A DNA stretch of 64,000 nucleotides, from NCBI RefSeq assembly GCF_000967195.1, contig NZ_KQ033871.1, positions 399,090-463,089 of the forward strand. Reading direction: 5' to 3'. Of this stretch, positions 37,565 to 46,081 are shown in pieces. The position numbers and the translations under genes are program-made. The DNA is from Lactobacillus kullabergensis. GTDB lineage: Bacteria > Bacillota > Bacilli > Lactobacillales > Lactobacillaceae. A model generated the notes under the pieces. That model searched no databases and had not been told where the DNA came from. It was given only the letters and a program-made list of their open reading frames with translations. Positions within the stretch are counted from its first letter, which is position 1. The number at the start of each line of letters is the position of its first letter.

Positions 37565-37581
37565 GTTATTAGGAGGTAAAG

Positions 37582-40251
37582 ATGCCCCGGAATTTTTACA
37601 ATCAAAATATTGAGGATGTTGCAAAGGACTTTGCAACGTCTGTATCCAGTGGTTTAAAAGCGAGTCAAATAGATGGATTACGAGCACAGTATGGCTCTAA
37701 TAGTTTGACTAGCAAAAAGAAAGTTAGCATTTGGCAACGTTTTTTAGCCCAGTTTAAGGATTTTATGATCATTGTTTTGATAGTTGCAGCATTGCTTTCA
37801 GGCTTTGTGGCTCAAGAATGGACAGATGCGGCTATTATTATGATTGTGGTCATTTTGAACGCAGTATTAGGCGTTTTTCAAGAAACACGCTCTGAAGAAG
37901 CAATTAATGCTTTAAAGAAAATGGCTACTCCTAACGCCCATGTTCGGCGTGACGGTCAAATTGTGGAAATACCGAGTACAGAACTAGTACCTGGGGATGT
38001 GGTCTTGCTTGAAGCAGGCGATGTTGTACCAGCTGATTTGCGGTTGACTCTTACTAAAAGTCTCAAAATCGAAGAATCGGCTTTGACTGGTGAGTCCGTT
38101 CCAGTTGATAAAACTAGTGATCCTGTTAATGAAGAAAAAGTAGCATTAGCCGACCAGGATAACATGGCATTTGCTAATACTAATGTTACTTATGGTCGCG
38201 GTGAAGGAATTGTTACAGCAACAGGTATGACCACTGAGGTCGGTAAAATAGCTACAATGCTTAACAACACTGATGAAACGGATACACCATTAAAGCGTAA
38301 TCTCAACCAGTTAGGCAAAACGTTAACTATCATGATCCTGCTAATCTGTGCTGTGGTCTTTGTTGTAGGCTTTTTTACCAAAAAGGGTACGGAACCCACA
38401 GATAAGTTAGCAATCGATATGTTCTTAGTAGCTGTCTCACTTGCTGTTGCAGCAATTCCGGAAGGTTTACCTGCAATCGTAACTATTATTTTGGCTCTAG
38501 GTACTCAGGTAATGGCCAAGCACAATTCAATTGTGCGTAAGTTGCCAGCAGTAGAAACTTTAGGGGCAACGGATATCATCTGTTCTGATAAAACTGGTAC
38601 TTTAACTCAAAATAAAATGACAGTTGAACAAGTTTATTATGATAACCAGGTTCATAATTCTTCAAATAGCATTAATCATGATAATCATGCTTTGATGGCA
38701 ATGGTTTTAGCTAATGATTCAAAACTTGATGATAACAATCAATTGTTGGGCGACCCAACTGAAACAGCTTTGATTCAGTATGCGCTTGACCAAAAAATTG
38801 ATGTGCATAATTTAATTGCCAAGCATAAAAGGGTGCAAGAGGTCCCATTTGATTCTGGGCGCAAGTTGATGAGTACTGTGAACGAAAATAATGGTCAATA
38901 TTTCGTAGCTGTCAAAGGTGCTCCTGATCAACTGCTTAAGCGGGTTACACGCATTGATCTTGACGGTAACGTCACTGCAATCACCGACAAACAAAAAAAT
39001 GAAATTATGCTTTCAAATCAGAATATGGCTAAAAATGCTTTGCGAGTTTTGGGGTTAGCCTATAAACCAGTTGAACAATTATATGATGATCCTACAACTG
39101 ATAACGTTGAGCAGGACTTGATTTTTGCTGGCTTGGTGGGGATGATAGACCCAGAGCGTCCTGAAGCAAAAGAGGCTATTAAAGAAGCTCACAGTGCCGG
39201 TATTAGAACAGTTATGATTACAGGTGACTTTCAAGTCACTGCTCAGGCAATTGCAGAAAGACTGGGCATTTTGAAGCCTGGCCAAGATGAGCGGGTAGTT
39301 ACCGGTGCACAGCTGGATGAATTTAGTGATGAATATCTGGAAAAGCATGTAGCTGATTTTGATGTTTATGCCAGGGTTTCACCAGAACACAAAGTTCGTA
39401 TCGTTAAGGCCTGGCAAGCCCAAGGCAAAATTGTAGCTATGACAGGAGACGGAGTTAATGACGCACCTAGTTTAAAGCAAGCTGATATTGGAATTGGTAT
39501 GGGCATCACTGGTACAGAAGTGTCAAAGGGTGCTAGCGACATGGTTTTAGCTGATGACAACTTTGCAACTATTGTTGAAGCAGTTAAACAAGGACGCAAG
39601 GTCTTTAGCAATATTCAAAAAGCCATTCTTTACCTCATGAGTTGTAATGTCGGGGAAGTTTTAACAGTATTTATGATGACCATGCTGGGTTGGGATATTT
39701 TAGCTCCAGTGCAATTGCTGTGGATTAACTTGGTGACAGATACTTTACCAGCTATTGCCTTGGGACTTGAACCAGTTGAAAAAGGTATTATGAAGCGTAC
39801 GCCTCGGGGTAAAAAATCAAACTTCTTCAGTGGTGGCGTTGCCAGCTCAATTGTTTACCAAGGAATACTCGAAGGTGTCATTGTTTTAACTACTTATCAA
39901 CTAGGCTTAAATTTTGGCCCTCACATGGGTAATGCCAATCTGCAACACGCTGATGCTCTGACAATGGCCTTTCTTACATTAGGACTTATTCAACTGTTTC
40001 ATGCCTTTAATTCTAAGTATATTCACCAATCAATTTTTTCTAAGAGGACATTTGCTAATAAGTGGTTTAATTGGGCAATCTTGATATCAGCTATTGTCAT
40101 GGCAGCAGTTGAATTACCATTTATGACAAAGTTCTTTGATGTCACAGAGTTAAATTCAACACAGTGGTTAATAGTTTTGGGAGCTGGAATTTGTATGATT
40201 TTAATAGTAGAAATTGTGAAGGGATTTCAGCGTCTCTCCGGTAAAAAATAA
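37582..40251 (+). CDS. P-type cation ATPase (P2A type), Mn2+-riboswitch controlled
   Basis: An 889-residue P2-type ATPase. The phosphorylated aspartate is Asp336 in SDKTGTLTQNKMT; LTGESVPVDK (actuator domain, TGES) and TGDGVNDAPSLKQADIGI (hinge) are intact, as is PEGLPA in the fourth membrane helix. The family exports Ca2+ or Mn2+. The riboswitch in its leader favours Mn2+ export, as described for YoaB/MgtA-type pumps of lactic acid bacteria and streptococci; Ca2+ cannot be excluded. AGGAGGT lies 7 nt before the ATG. Confidence 0.93.
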   Translation: MPRNFYNQNIEDVAKDFATSVSSGLKASQIDGLRAQYGSNSLTSKKKVSIWQRFLAQFKDFMIIVLIVAALLSGFVAQEWTDAAIIMIVVILNAVLGVFQETRSEEAINALKKMATPNAHVRRDGQIVEIPSTELVPGDVVLLEAGDVVPADLRLTLTKSLKIEESALTGESVPVDKTSDPVNEEKVALADQDNMAFANTNVTYGRGEGIVTATGMTTEVGKIATMLNNTDETDTPLKRNLNQLGKTLTIMILLICAVVFVVGFFTKKGTEPTDKLAIDMFLVAVSLAVAAIPEGLPAIVTIILALGTQVMAKHNSIVRKLPAVETLGATDIICSDKTGTLTQNKMTVEQVYYDNQVHNSSNSINHDNHALMAMVLANDSKLDDNNQLLGDPTETALIQYALDQKIDVHNLIAKHKRVQEVPFDSGRKLMSTVNENNGQYFVAVKGAPDQLLKRVTRIDLDGNVTAITDKQKNEIMLSNQNMAKNALRVLGLAYKPVEQLYDDPTTDNVEQDLIFAGLVGMIDPERPEAKEAIKEAHSAGIRTVMITGDFQVTAQAIAERLGILKPGQDERVVTGAQLDEFSDEYLEKHVADFDVYARVSPEHKVRIVKAWQAQGKIVAMTGDGVNDAPSLKQADIGIGMGITGTEVSKGASDMVLADDNFATIVEAVKQGRKVFSNIQKAILYLMSCNVGEVLTVFMMTMLGWDILAPVQLLWINLVTDTLPAIALGLEPVEKGIMKRTPRGKKSNFFSGGVASSIVYQGILEGVIVLTTYQLGLNFGPHMGNANLQHADALTMAFLTLGLIQLFHAFNSKYIHQSIFSKRTFANKWFNWAILISAIVMAAVELPFMTKFFDVTELNSTQWLIVLGAGICMILIVEIVKGFQRLSGKK

Positions 40252-40305
40252 AAAAGTGAAACGGAATAATTTTTCGCCAGAGATCTAAAGTCGTTTATAA
40301 GTTAC

Positions 40306-40348
40306 AAAGACCAATAAGTCATTTAAAAGATGATTTATTGGTCTTTTA
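40306..40348 (+). terminator. Terminator after the P-type ATPase
   Basis: AAAGACCAATAA pairs with TTATTGGTCTTT, with extra TCAT/ATGA pairing inside, followed by T-rich sequence. It may also serve the convergent gene. Confidence 0.85.
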
Positions 40349-40373
40349 TTTTATGCAAGATTATTTCTTTCGC

Positions 40374-40823
40374 TTAATTAAATAGTAGTTCTGCTATTTT
40401 TGATAAATATTGAGCATCAATTTGATCAAATCTGTCAAAGTCATTGCTGTCAAGGTCAAGAACAGCGACAAGTTTTTTATTGTGGATAATGGGAACAACG
40501 ATTTCTGAATTGGTATTGGCATCACAGGCAATATGACCACTAAACTCATGAACATCCGGAACAATTTGAATTTGACCGGTTTGTGCAGCTGTGCCGCAGA
40601 CACCCTTTCCTAACTGAATATGCATGCATGCCACCGGTCCTTGAAAAGGTCCTAAAATAAGCTCTTGCTCTTGAAAGCGATAAAATCCGGCATAACTTAC
40701 TTCAGGTAACCCATTAAAAAGCAGTGCACTAATGTTACTCATTTTGGCAATTAAATCGTGTTCTCCTTGCAGAAGACTGCTGGCTTGTTTTAAAAGTAAT
40801 TTATAAGTTTTTTCTTTATCCAT
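40374..40823 (-). CDS. msrC: Free methionine-(R)-sulfoxide reductase (GAF domain)
   Basis: A 149-residue single GAF-domain protein. The three family cysteines are seen in ACMHIQLGKGVCGTA and GHIACDANTNSE (near residues 85, 95 and 119), as are the SEIVVPI and LDLDS segments. It reduces free R-methionine sulfoxide, protecting against oxidation. GGAG precedes its ATG on the minus strand. Confidence 0.92.
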   Translation of the reverse strand: MDKEKTYKLLLKQASSLLQGEHDLIAKMSNISALLFNGLPEVSYAGFYRFQEQELILGPFQGPVACMHIQLGKGVCGTAAQTGQIQIVPDVHEFSGHIACDANTNSEIVVPIIHNKKLVAVLDLDSNDFDRFDQIDAQYLSKIAELLFN

Positions 40824-41155
40824 AAGTTTTCTCCTTAGTTAGAGTGTATGCTAGTTGAACTGTTTTTGGAAGAAAAAAATGCAAATAGGAGTATATTTTT
40901 CACAGATAATTTTAATTATAAATGGCAATTTTTGACATTAAATTGTCATTAATGAACATACAAAAAGGCTTTTTATTATTGTTCTTTCCTGTCATAACGC
41001 TAACTAAATGACTTCCAGTTCAATGTGAATTAAACAGATCTTTCTATAAATTTTTATTAAAAACACTGTATTACTTTTAAAATTCTTAACGGTTATAGTA
41101 AAATAGATTCTACAACTTATTATTTCATGCATTGATTATGAAAGGGGCGATGACA
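40824..41155. other. Intergenic region between msrC and the amino acid transporter
   Basis: About 330 bases, AT-rich, holding the start regions of two divergent genes. A TATAGT box at 41094 may drive the transporter operon. I see no gene or strong repeat in it. Confidence 0.4.
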
Positions 41156-41893
41156 ATGTCGATGATAGAGTTCCATGACGTGCAAAAATTTTACGGCCAT
41201 TTTCATGCACTGCACGACATTAATTTAGAGATTGATGAAGGTGAAACGGTGGTTCTGATTGGACCATCTGGTTCAGGTAAAAGTACTTTAGTACGGACCG
41301 TAAATGGTCTTGAGTCAATCCAGAAAGGTAAGTTAGTAGTTAACGGTCACGATCTTTCAGATCCAAAGACAAACCTCAACATCTTACGTAGTGATGTTGG
41401 GATGGTTTTCCAGCATTTTAATTTGTATAAAAATAAAGATGTATTGGAAAATATTATGCTGGCTCCCAGAATAGTAAGTCACATGCCTGAAGAAGAAAAT
41501 AAAAAACAGGCGTTAGATTTACTTGATATGGTTGGGCTACGCAAATGGGCACATAATATGCCTTCACAAATTTCCGGTGGTCAAAAACAGCGTGTTGCTA
41601 TTGCCAGAACGCTGGCAATGAGACCAAAACTTATTTTATATGATGAACCAACATCTGCTCTTGATCCGGAAATGATTGATGATGTTTTACAAGTTATGAA
41701 GAAGGTTACCAATGAAAGTGGTATGACTTCATTAATTGTTACTCACGAAATGGGCTTTGCTAAAGAGGTAGCAAATAGAGTTATCTTTATGGATCAAGGC
41801 CGAATTGTTGAGGATGATGATAGCGAGAGCTTCTTTAAGCAGCCTAAGACGGAGCGGGCACAACAATTTTTGAGTAAAATTATTTCTCACTAA
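41156..41893 (+). CDS. glnQ: Polar amino acid ABC transporter, ATP-binding protein
   Basis: A 245-residue ABC ATPase with Walker A GPSGSGKST (near 38), signature ISGGQKQR (near 138) and Walker B LILYDEPTSALD, in the polar amino acid (GlnQ) group. ATG 41156 lies 8 nt after AAAGGGG; upstream ATGs at 41132 and 41150 overlap or precede that ribosome site. First gene of a four-gene transporter operon. Confidence 0.92.
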   Translation: MSMIEFHDVQKFYGHFHALHDINLEIDEGETVVLIGPSGSGKSTLVRTVNGLESIQKGKLVVNGHDLSDPKTNLNILRSDVGMVFQHFNLYKNKDVLENIMLAPRIVSHMPEEENKKQALDLLDMVGLRKWAHNMPSQISGGQKQRVAIARTLAMRPKLILYDEPTSALDPEMIDDVLQVMKKVTNESGMTSLIVTHEMGFAKEVANRVIFMDQGRIVEDDDSESFFKQPKTERAQQFLSKIISH

Positions 41894-41904
41894 GGAGGCC
41901 AATT

Positions 41905-42720
41905 ATGAAAAAGAAATTTTGGCTACTTCCTTTATTAGCATGTATTTTAATGCTAACCGGTTGTGGTAAAAGTCTTAGTGACCAATCTGTTTTAAATAAT
42001 GCCAAGAAATCAAATACTATTGTTTGGGGCGTTAAAGGTGATGTTAAACTTTTTGGCTTAATTGATGTAAAGGACGGCCAGCAAAAGGGTTTTGATGTTG
42101 ATATGGCAAAACATATTACAAAACATATATTAGGACCTCAAGGAAAAGCTGAATTTGTCACTACAACGTCTCAATCCAGAATCCCACTTTTAAAGAACGG
42201 GAATGTGGATGCCGTTATTGCAACAATGTCAATTACGCCAGAGCGCAAAAAGATTATTTCTTTTTCAAAGTCATACTTTGATGCGGGTCAGTCACTTTTA
42301 GTTCCTAAAAATTCATCAATTAAGAGTACAAAGGACCTTAATGGTAAGACAGTTATCGGTGTTGTAGGTGCAAACTCCGTCGACAACATTAAAAAAGTTG
42401 CTCCAAGAGCAAAAGTGATTGAGTTGCAAGACTATGCTCAGGCAATGAACGCTTTAAAATCACATCAGGGGGATGCATTAACTACTGATAACGGAATTTT
42501 GTTTGGGTTAGCAGTTCAAAATCCGGGCTACGAAGTTCGTGGCGGCACTTTTACTGTTGAACCATACGGTGTTGCGGTTAATAAGGGACAAACCTCATTT
42601 ACTGAAGCTGTAGACAAGGCGGTTCTTGAGATGCAGCATAATGGTGAATATAATCGCTTAATTAAAAAGTGGTTTGGCGATGTTCCAGGATTTAAGTATA
42701 AGGAGCTGTATCGCCGATGA
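41905..42720 (+). CDS. Polar amino acid ABC transporter, substrate-binding lipoprotein
   Basis: A 271-residue family 3 solute-binding protein. A lipobox (LMLTGC) at residues 15-20 predicts lipid anchoring after Cys20. The core includes GFDVDMAKHI and SITPERKKIISFSKSYFDAGQSLLV, typical for glutamine/glutamate/aspartate binders. Its stop overlaps the next start by 4 nt. Confidence 0.91.
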   Translation: MKKKFWLLPLLACILMLTGCGKSLSDQSVLNNAKKSNTIVWGVKGDVKLFGLIDVKDGQQKGFDVDMAKHITKHILGPQGKAEFVTTTSQSRIPLLKNGNVDAVIATMSITPERKKIISFSKSYFDAGQSLLVPKNSSIKSTKDLNGKTVIGVVGANSVDNIKKVAPRAKVIELQDYAQAMNALKSHQGDALTTDNGILFGLAVQNPGYEVRGGTFTVEPYGVAVNKGQTSFTEAVDKAVLEMQHNGEYNRLIKKWFGDVPGFKYKELYRR

Positions 42721-43355
42721 TTAATATTTTTTCAAAATTCAGCAGCCAGCTGTTTGTAGGCTTGGGCTGGACAATACTATCTAGTGTAATTGCTTTATTT
42801 TTCAGTTTAATAATTGGAACAATATTTGCAATTATGGAAGTTGTTCCAAGTAAAGTAATGCGTGTAATTGGACATGCTTATGTGGAAATAATGCGTAACA
42901 TTCCTTTGCTTGTAATCACTATGTTTTTCTACCTGGTAATTCCGATTTACGTTGTCAAAATAAACGGTTTTACTGCTGGTACAATCGGGTTAACCTTATA
43001 TACTTCTGCTTTTATTGCCGAGACAATTCGTTCAGGAATTCAATCTGTTTCTGGCGGTCAAATGGAAGGTGCAAGATCAACTGGTATGACCTACTGGCAG
43101 GCAATGCGTTATATAATTTTGCCTCAGGCATTCAAGATAGTAATACCACCTTTAGGCAACCAGTTTGTTAACTTGGTCAAAAACTCTTCAGTTCTAGCCT
43201 TTGTGGCAGGATTTGATTTAATGTATCAAGCAAATTCAATTGCTTCAGCAACTTTTGACACTATTAACAGTTATTTGGTTGTAGGTGTTTTATATTTGAT
43301 CGTTACATTGCCGATTAGTTATTATATGCGGCACCTGGAAAAGAAATTAGGTTAA
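42717..43355 (+). CDS. Polar amino acid ABC transporter, permease 1
   Basis: A 212-residue His/Glu/Gln-type permease with about five helices and the ATPase-docking EAA-like segment GQMEGARSTGMTYWQAM near residue 115. It pairs with the permease that follows after 15 nt. Confidence 0.91.
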   Translation: MINIFSKFSSQLFVGLGWTILSSVIALFFSLIIGTIFAIMEVVPSKVMRVIGHAYVEIMRNIPLLVITMFFYLVIPIYVVKINGFTAGTIGLTLYTSAFIAETIRSGIQSVSGGQMEGARSTGMTYWQAMRYIILPQAFKIVIPPLGNQFVNLVKNSSVLAFVAGFDLMYQANSIASATFDTINSYLVVGVLYLIVTLPISYYMRHLEKKLG

Positions 43356-43370
43356 AGGAGGTACTAGAAA

Positions 43371-44024
43371 ATGCAAAATTGGGTTAACGCCTTTTCATGG
43401 CTTAATGTACGCTTTTTGTTAATGGGCCTCTGGGTAACTATTTACATTTCCGTAATTTCGGTCATTTTAAGTTTTATTATTGGCTCGATTTTAGGAATAA
43501 TTAGATATTCTAAAATTAAGTATGTTTCAGCTGTTGTAGGTTTCATTATTGATATTATTCGTAATATTCCCCTGCTGCTGATTATCTTCTTTACTTATTT
43601 TGGGCTACCAAACTTTGGTTTAAGGCCGGAAACCATACCGGCAGCGATTATTGCCATGACAGTATTCGAATCCTGTATGATTGCTGAAATTGTGCGTTCA
43701 GGTATTCAATCTGTTTCTATCGGTCAGATGGAGGGTGCAAGATCAACTGGTATGTCGTTTGTTCAGGCTTTATGGCATGTTGTTTTGCCTCAAGCTTATA
43801 AAAACATGATTCCAACAATTATTAGTCAGTTTGTTTCTCTAATTAAGGACACATCTTTGGCAACAATCATAGTTGTTCCGGAAATGATGCAGCACGCACA
43901 AGTTATTTATGGTCAAAATGCAAATTACATTTTGCCGATGTTTGCTGCTTTAGCTGTTTTGTATTTTGCTGTGTGTTTTACATTGTCAATTATCGGCAGT
44001 GCAATAGGCAGGCATTTGTCTTAA
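43371..44024 (+). CDS. Polar amino acid ABC transporter, permease 2
   Basis: A 217-residue permease with the same plan as its neighbour (GQMEGARSTGMSFVQAL near residue 121), so the two are paralogues that form the channel. AAAGGAGG precedes the ATG. A strong terminator ends the operon, so it is separate from the frl-type operon downstream. Confidence 0.91.
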   Translation: MQNWVNAFSWLNVRFLLMGLWVTIYISVISVILSFIIGSILGIIRYSKIKYVSAVVGFIIDIIRNIPLLLIIFFTYFGLPNFGLRPETIPAAIIAMTVFESCMIAEIVRSGIQSVSIGQMEGARSTGMSFVQALWHVVLPQAYKNMIPTIISQFVSLIKDTSLATIIVVPEMMQHAQVIYGQNANYILPMFAALAVLYFAVCFTLSIIGSAIGRHLS

Positions 44025-44049
44025 AATAAGAATTTGATTAGTAATTATT

Positions 44050-44085
44050 AAAAAGCAATTCACGAGTTTGTGAATTGCTTTTTTT
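44050..44085 (+). terminator. Terminator after amino acid transporter operon
   Basis: AAAAAGCAATTCAC pairs with GTGAATTGCTTTTT across a 6-nt loop, ending in seven T. Confidence 0.93.
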
Positions 44086-44187
44086 GTTTGCTCTGATACA
44101 TAGGCAATTGGTTCATACCATTTCACAAACTTTTTTATTTGATTTTACTAGTCAATTATTTTTATTAAATAATTTTAAGAAAAATGC

Positions 44188-44216
44188 TTGACATATTAAA
44201 AATTAGCTATTATCTT
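44188..44216 (+). promoter_or_regulatory. Promoter of the frl-opp operon
   Basis: TTGACA at 44188 and TATCTT at 44211 are 17 nt apart. Immediately downstream the sequence ATATAAC is repeated with 10-bp period (44221-44236), a possible regulator site. Confidence 0.5.
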
Positions 44217-44258
44217 ATAATATAACATCATATAACAAGAATGATTGAGAGGTTAAAA

Positions 44259-45236
44259 ATGAAAAAAGAATATCAACAAGAAATTAAGAATGCTCTTGCC
44301 GCTGCAGAAAAGATTGATGGCATTAATCATGTCTATTTTGTAGCTTGTGGAGGATCGATGGCTTTTATGCAACCAGCTGAATATATTTTCAACCGCGAAT
44401 GTGATATTCCAGCCACAATTTTACCAGCACGGGAATTTACAACACGTAATCCTCATGATTTGTGCAATCATAGTTTAGTAGTTTCTTGTTCACATTCAGG
44501 TAGTACGCCAGAAACAAATGAGGCAGTTAATTTTGCCAAGAGTAAAGGTGCTCTAACAGTAGGTATTACCTATACAGCAGGTTCTGACTTAGAAAAGAAT
44601 TCCGATTTCACTTTGCACTACAGTTGGGGCAAAGGTACCGATGCTTCTGATTTAAATAATGGTGTTTTGTATGGTTTCATATTTAGTCTATTGAAGTCCA
44701 TAACTGGTGATAACAAATTTGAAAAAGGCCTGAAAGCTTTGGATAGCTTAGAAACTATGGCTGACAGGGTAAGAAAACAATTTGGAGAAACTGCAAAGAA
44801 ATGGACCAGTGAATTAAAACGCGAAAAATTAATTTATGCTGTAGGATCAGGTATTAATACTGGAGAAACATATTCATTTTCAGCTTGTTGGCTTCAGGAA
44901 ATGCAATGGATTCATAGTGGATATATCAATTCTGCTGAATATTTCCACGGTCCTTTTGAAGTAACAGATTTTGATGTGCCATTTATCATTTGCAAAGGAT
45001 TAGGCGTTACCAGAAAAATGGATCAACGTGTAATCGATTTTGCTAAAAAGCATAGTCAAAAAGTTTACGTGATTGACGACGCTGACTTTGATATGCATGA
45101 AGTAGATGACGACTTTAAAGAATACTATTCTCAGATTCTTTCAGGAGTTGCTTTCCGTCAATTAGCCGAAGGATTTGCTTATGAAAGAGGACACTCACTA
45201 GATGTCCGTCGTTATATGGGACATCTGGATTATTAA
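44259..45236 (+). CDS. frlB: SIS-domain deglycase, FrlB-like (fructosamine-6-phosphate deglycase)
   Basis: A 325-residue SIS protein. SCSHSGSTPETNEAV (near residue 83) is the phosphate-binding loop, SAEYFHGPFEVTD lies near 227, and the protein ends DVRRYMGHLDY, matching the homologue at 22313. FrlB-type enzymes split fructosamine 6-phosphates to glucose 6-phosphate and a free amine. ATG 44259 follows GAGAGG; ATG 44241 precedes that site. It is followed 14 nt later by a FrlD-like kinase, the same pairing as in frl operons, then by a peptide-type ABC transporter. Confidence 0.8.
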   Translation: MKKEYQQEIKNALAAAEKIDGINHVYFVACGGSMAFMQPAEYIFNRECDIPATILPAREFTTRNPHDLCNHSLVVSCSHSGSTPETNEAVNFAKSKGALTVGITYTAGSDLEKNSDFTLHYSWGKGTDASDLNNGVLYGFIFSLLKSITGDNKFEKGLKALDSLETMADRVRKQFGETAKKWTSELKREKLIYAVGSGINTGETYSFSACWLQEMQWIHSGYINSAEYFHGPFEVTDFDVPFIICKGLGVTRKMDQRVIDFAKKHSQKVYVIDDADFDMHEVDDDFKEYYSQILSGVAFRQLAEGFAYERGHSLDVRRYMGHLDY

Positions 45237-45250
45237 AAAGGCTGTAAATC

Positions 45251-46066
45251 ATGAAAATAATTGCAGTTGGTGACAATGTAGCTGATACATACATCAAGCA
45301 AAAGATATTTTTTCCAGGCGGAAATTGTGTCAATGTATCAGTTGATGCCAAAAAAGCCGGAGCTGATGTTTCAGCTTATCTGGGAATGTTTGGAGATGAC
45401 GATCGAGCACAGCATATTAAAGAATCTTTAACAGAAGAAAATGTAGAACTTATTAATTGTCGTAAGGTCTATGCTCCCACAGCACAGCCTCGAGTTATTC
45501 TCACAGATGAAGGTGATAGAACTTTTGCTCCTGGTCCTAAAAATTCAGTAATGCATTTGTTATCCTTAAGGCTTACCCCAACAGATTTTGCGGAAATAAA
45601 AAAATTTGATGTTGTTCATGTTGGAATTGATTCGGGAATTGAAAATTATCTTGATGAATTACATCATATTACCAAAGTATCATTTGATTTTTCAGATTCT
45701 CGCAATGAAAGTTATTTTAAACGTGTTTTACCGTTTGTAGATTATGCTTTCTTTTCAGGTTCAGAGATGTCTGATGAACAAGTGGAAGAATTTGCTAAAA
45801 AATATTTAACTTTGGGACCGGAAGTCATAGTCATCACAAGAGGTGCAAATTCTGCATTCTTGTTAACTTCACAGAAATCCTATTATCAAAAACCACAAAA
45901 AGTAAAAGTCGTTGACACTATGGGTGCAGGTGACAGCTTTATTGCTGGTTTTCTAGTTTCTTACTTAAATAAAAACAATCTGCAAGAAGCTGCTTTAGCA
46001 GCTAGTAAAAATGCTGCAGCTACTTGCCAACTATCTGGTGGTTTTGGTCATCAGAAATCTTTTTAG
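45251..46066 (+). CDS. frlD: PfkB-family kinase, FrlD-like (fructoselysine 6-kinase type)
   Basis: A 271-residue ribokinase-fold kinase. The start MKIIAVGDNVADTY, the FPGGNCVNVSV segment near 24 and the C-terminal DTMGAGDSFIAGF (near 222, with the catalytic Asp) are close to FrlD. Such kinases phosphorylate fructosamines at O6 after entry, producing the FrlB substrate. A separate kinase is needed because an ABC transporter, unlike a PTS, delivers unphosphorylated substrate. Only 15 nt separate it from the binding-protein gene. Confidence 0.82.
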   Translation: MKIIAVGDNVADTYIKQKIFFPGGNCVNVSVDAKKAGADVSAYLGMFGDDDRAQHIKESLTEENVELINCRKVYAPTAQPRVILTDEGDRTFAPGPKNSVMHLLSLRLTPTDFAEIKKFDVVHVGIDSGIENYLDELHHITKVSFDFSDSRNESYFKRVLPFVDYAFFSGSEMSDEQVEEFAKKYLTLGPEVIVITRGANSAFLLTSQKSYYQKPQKVKVVDTMGAGDSFIAGFLVSYLNKNNLQEAALAASKNAAATCQLSGGFGHQKSF

Positions 46067-46081
46067 AAAAGAGTGATATTT

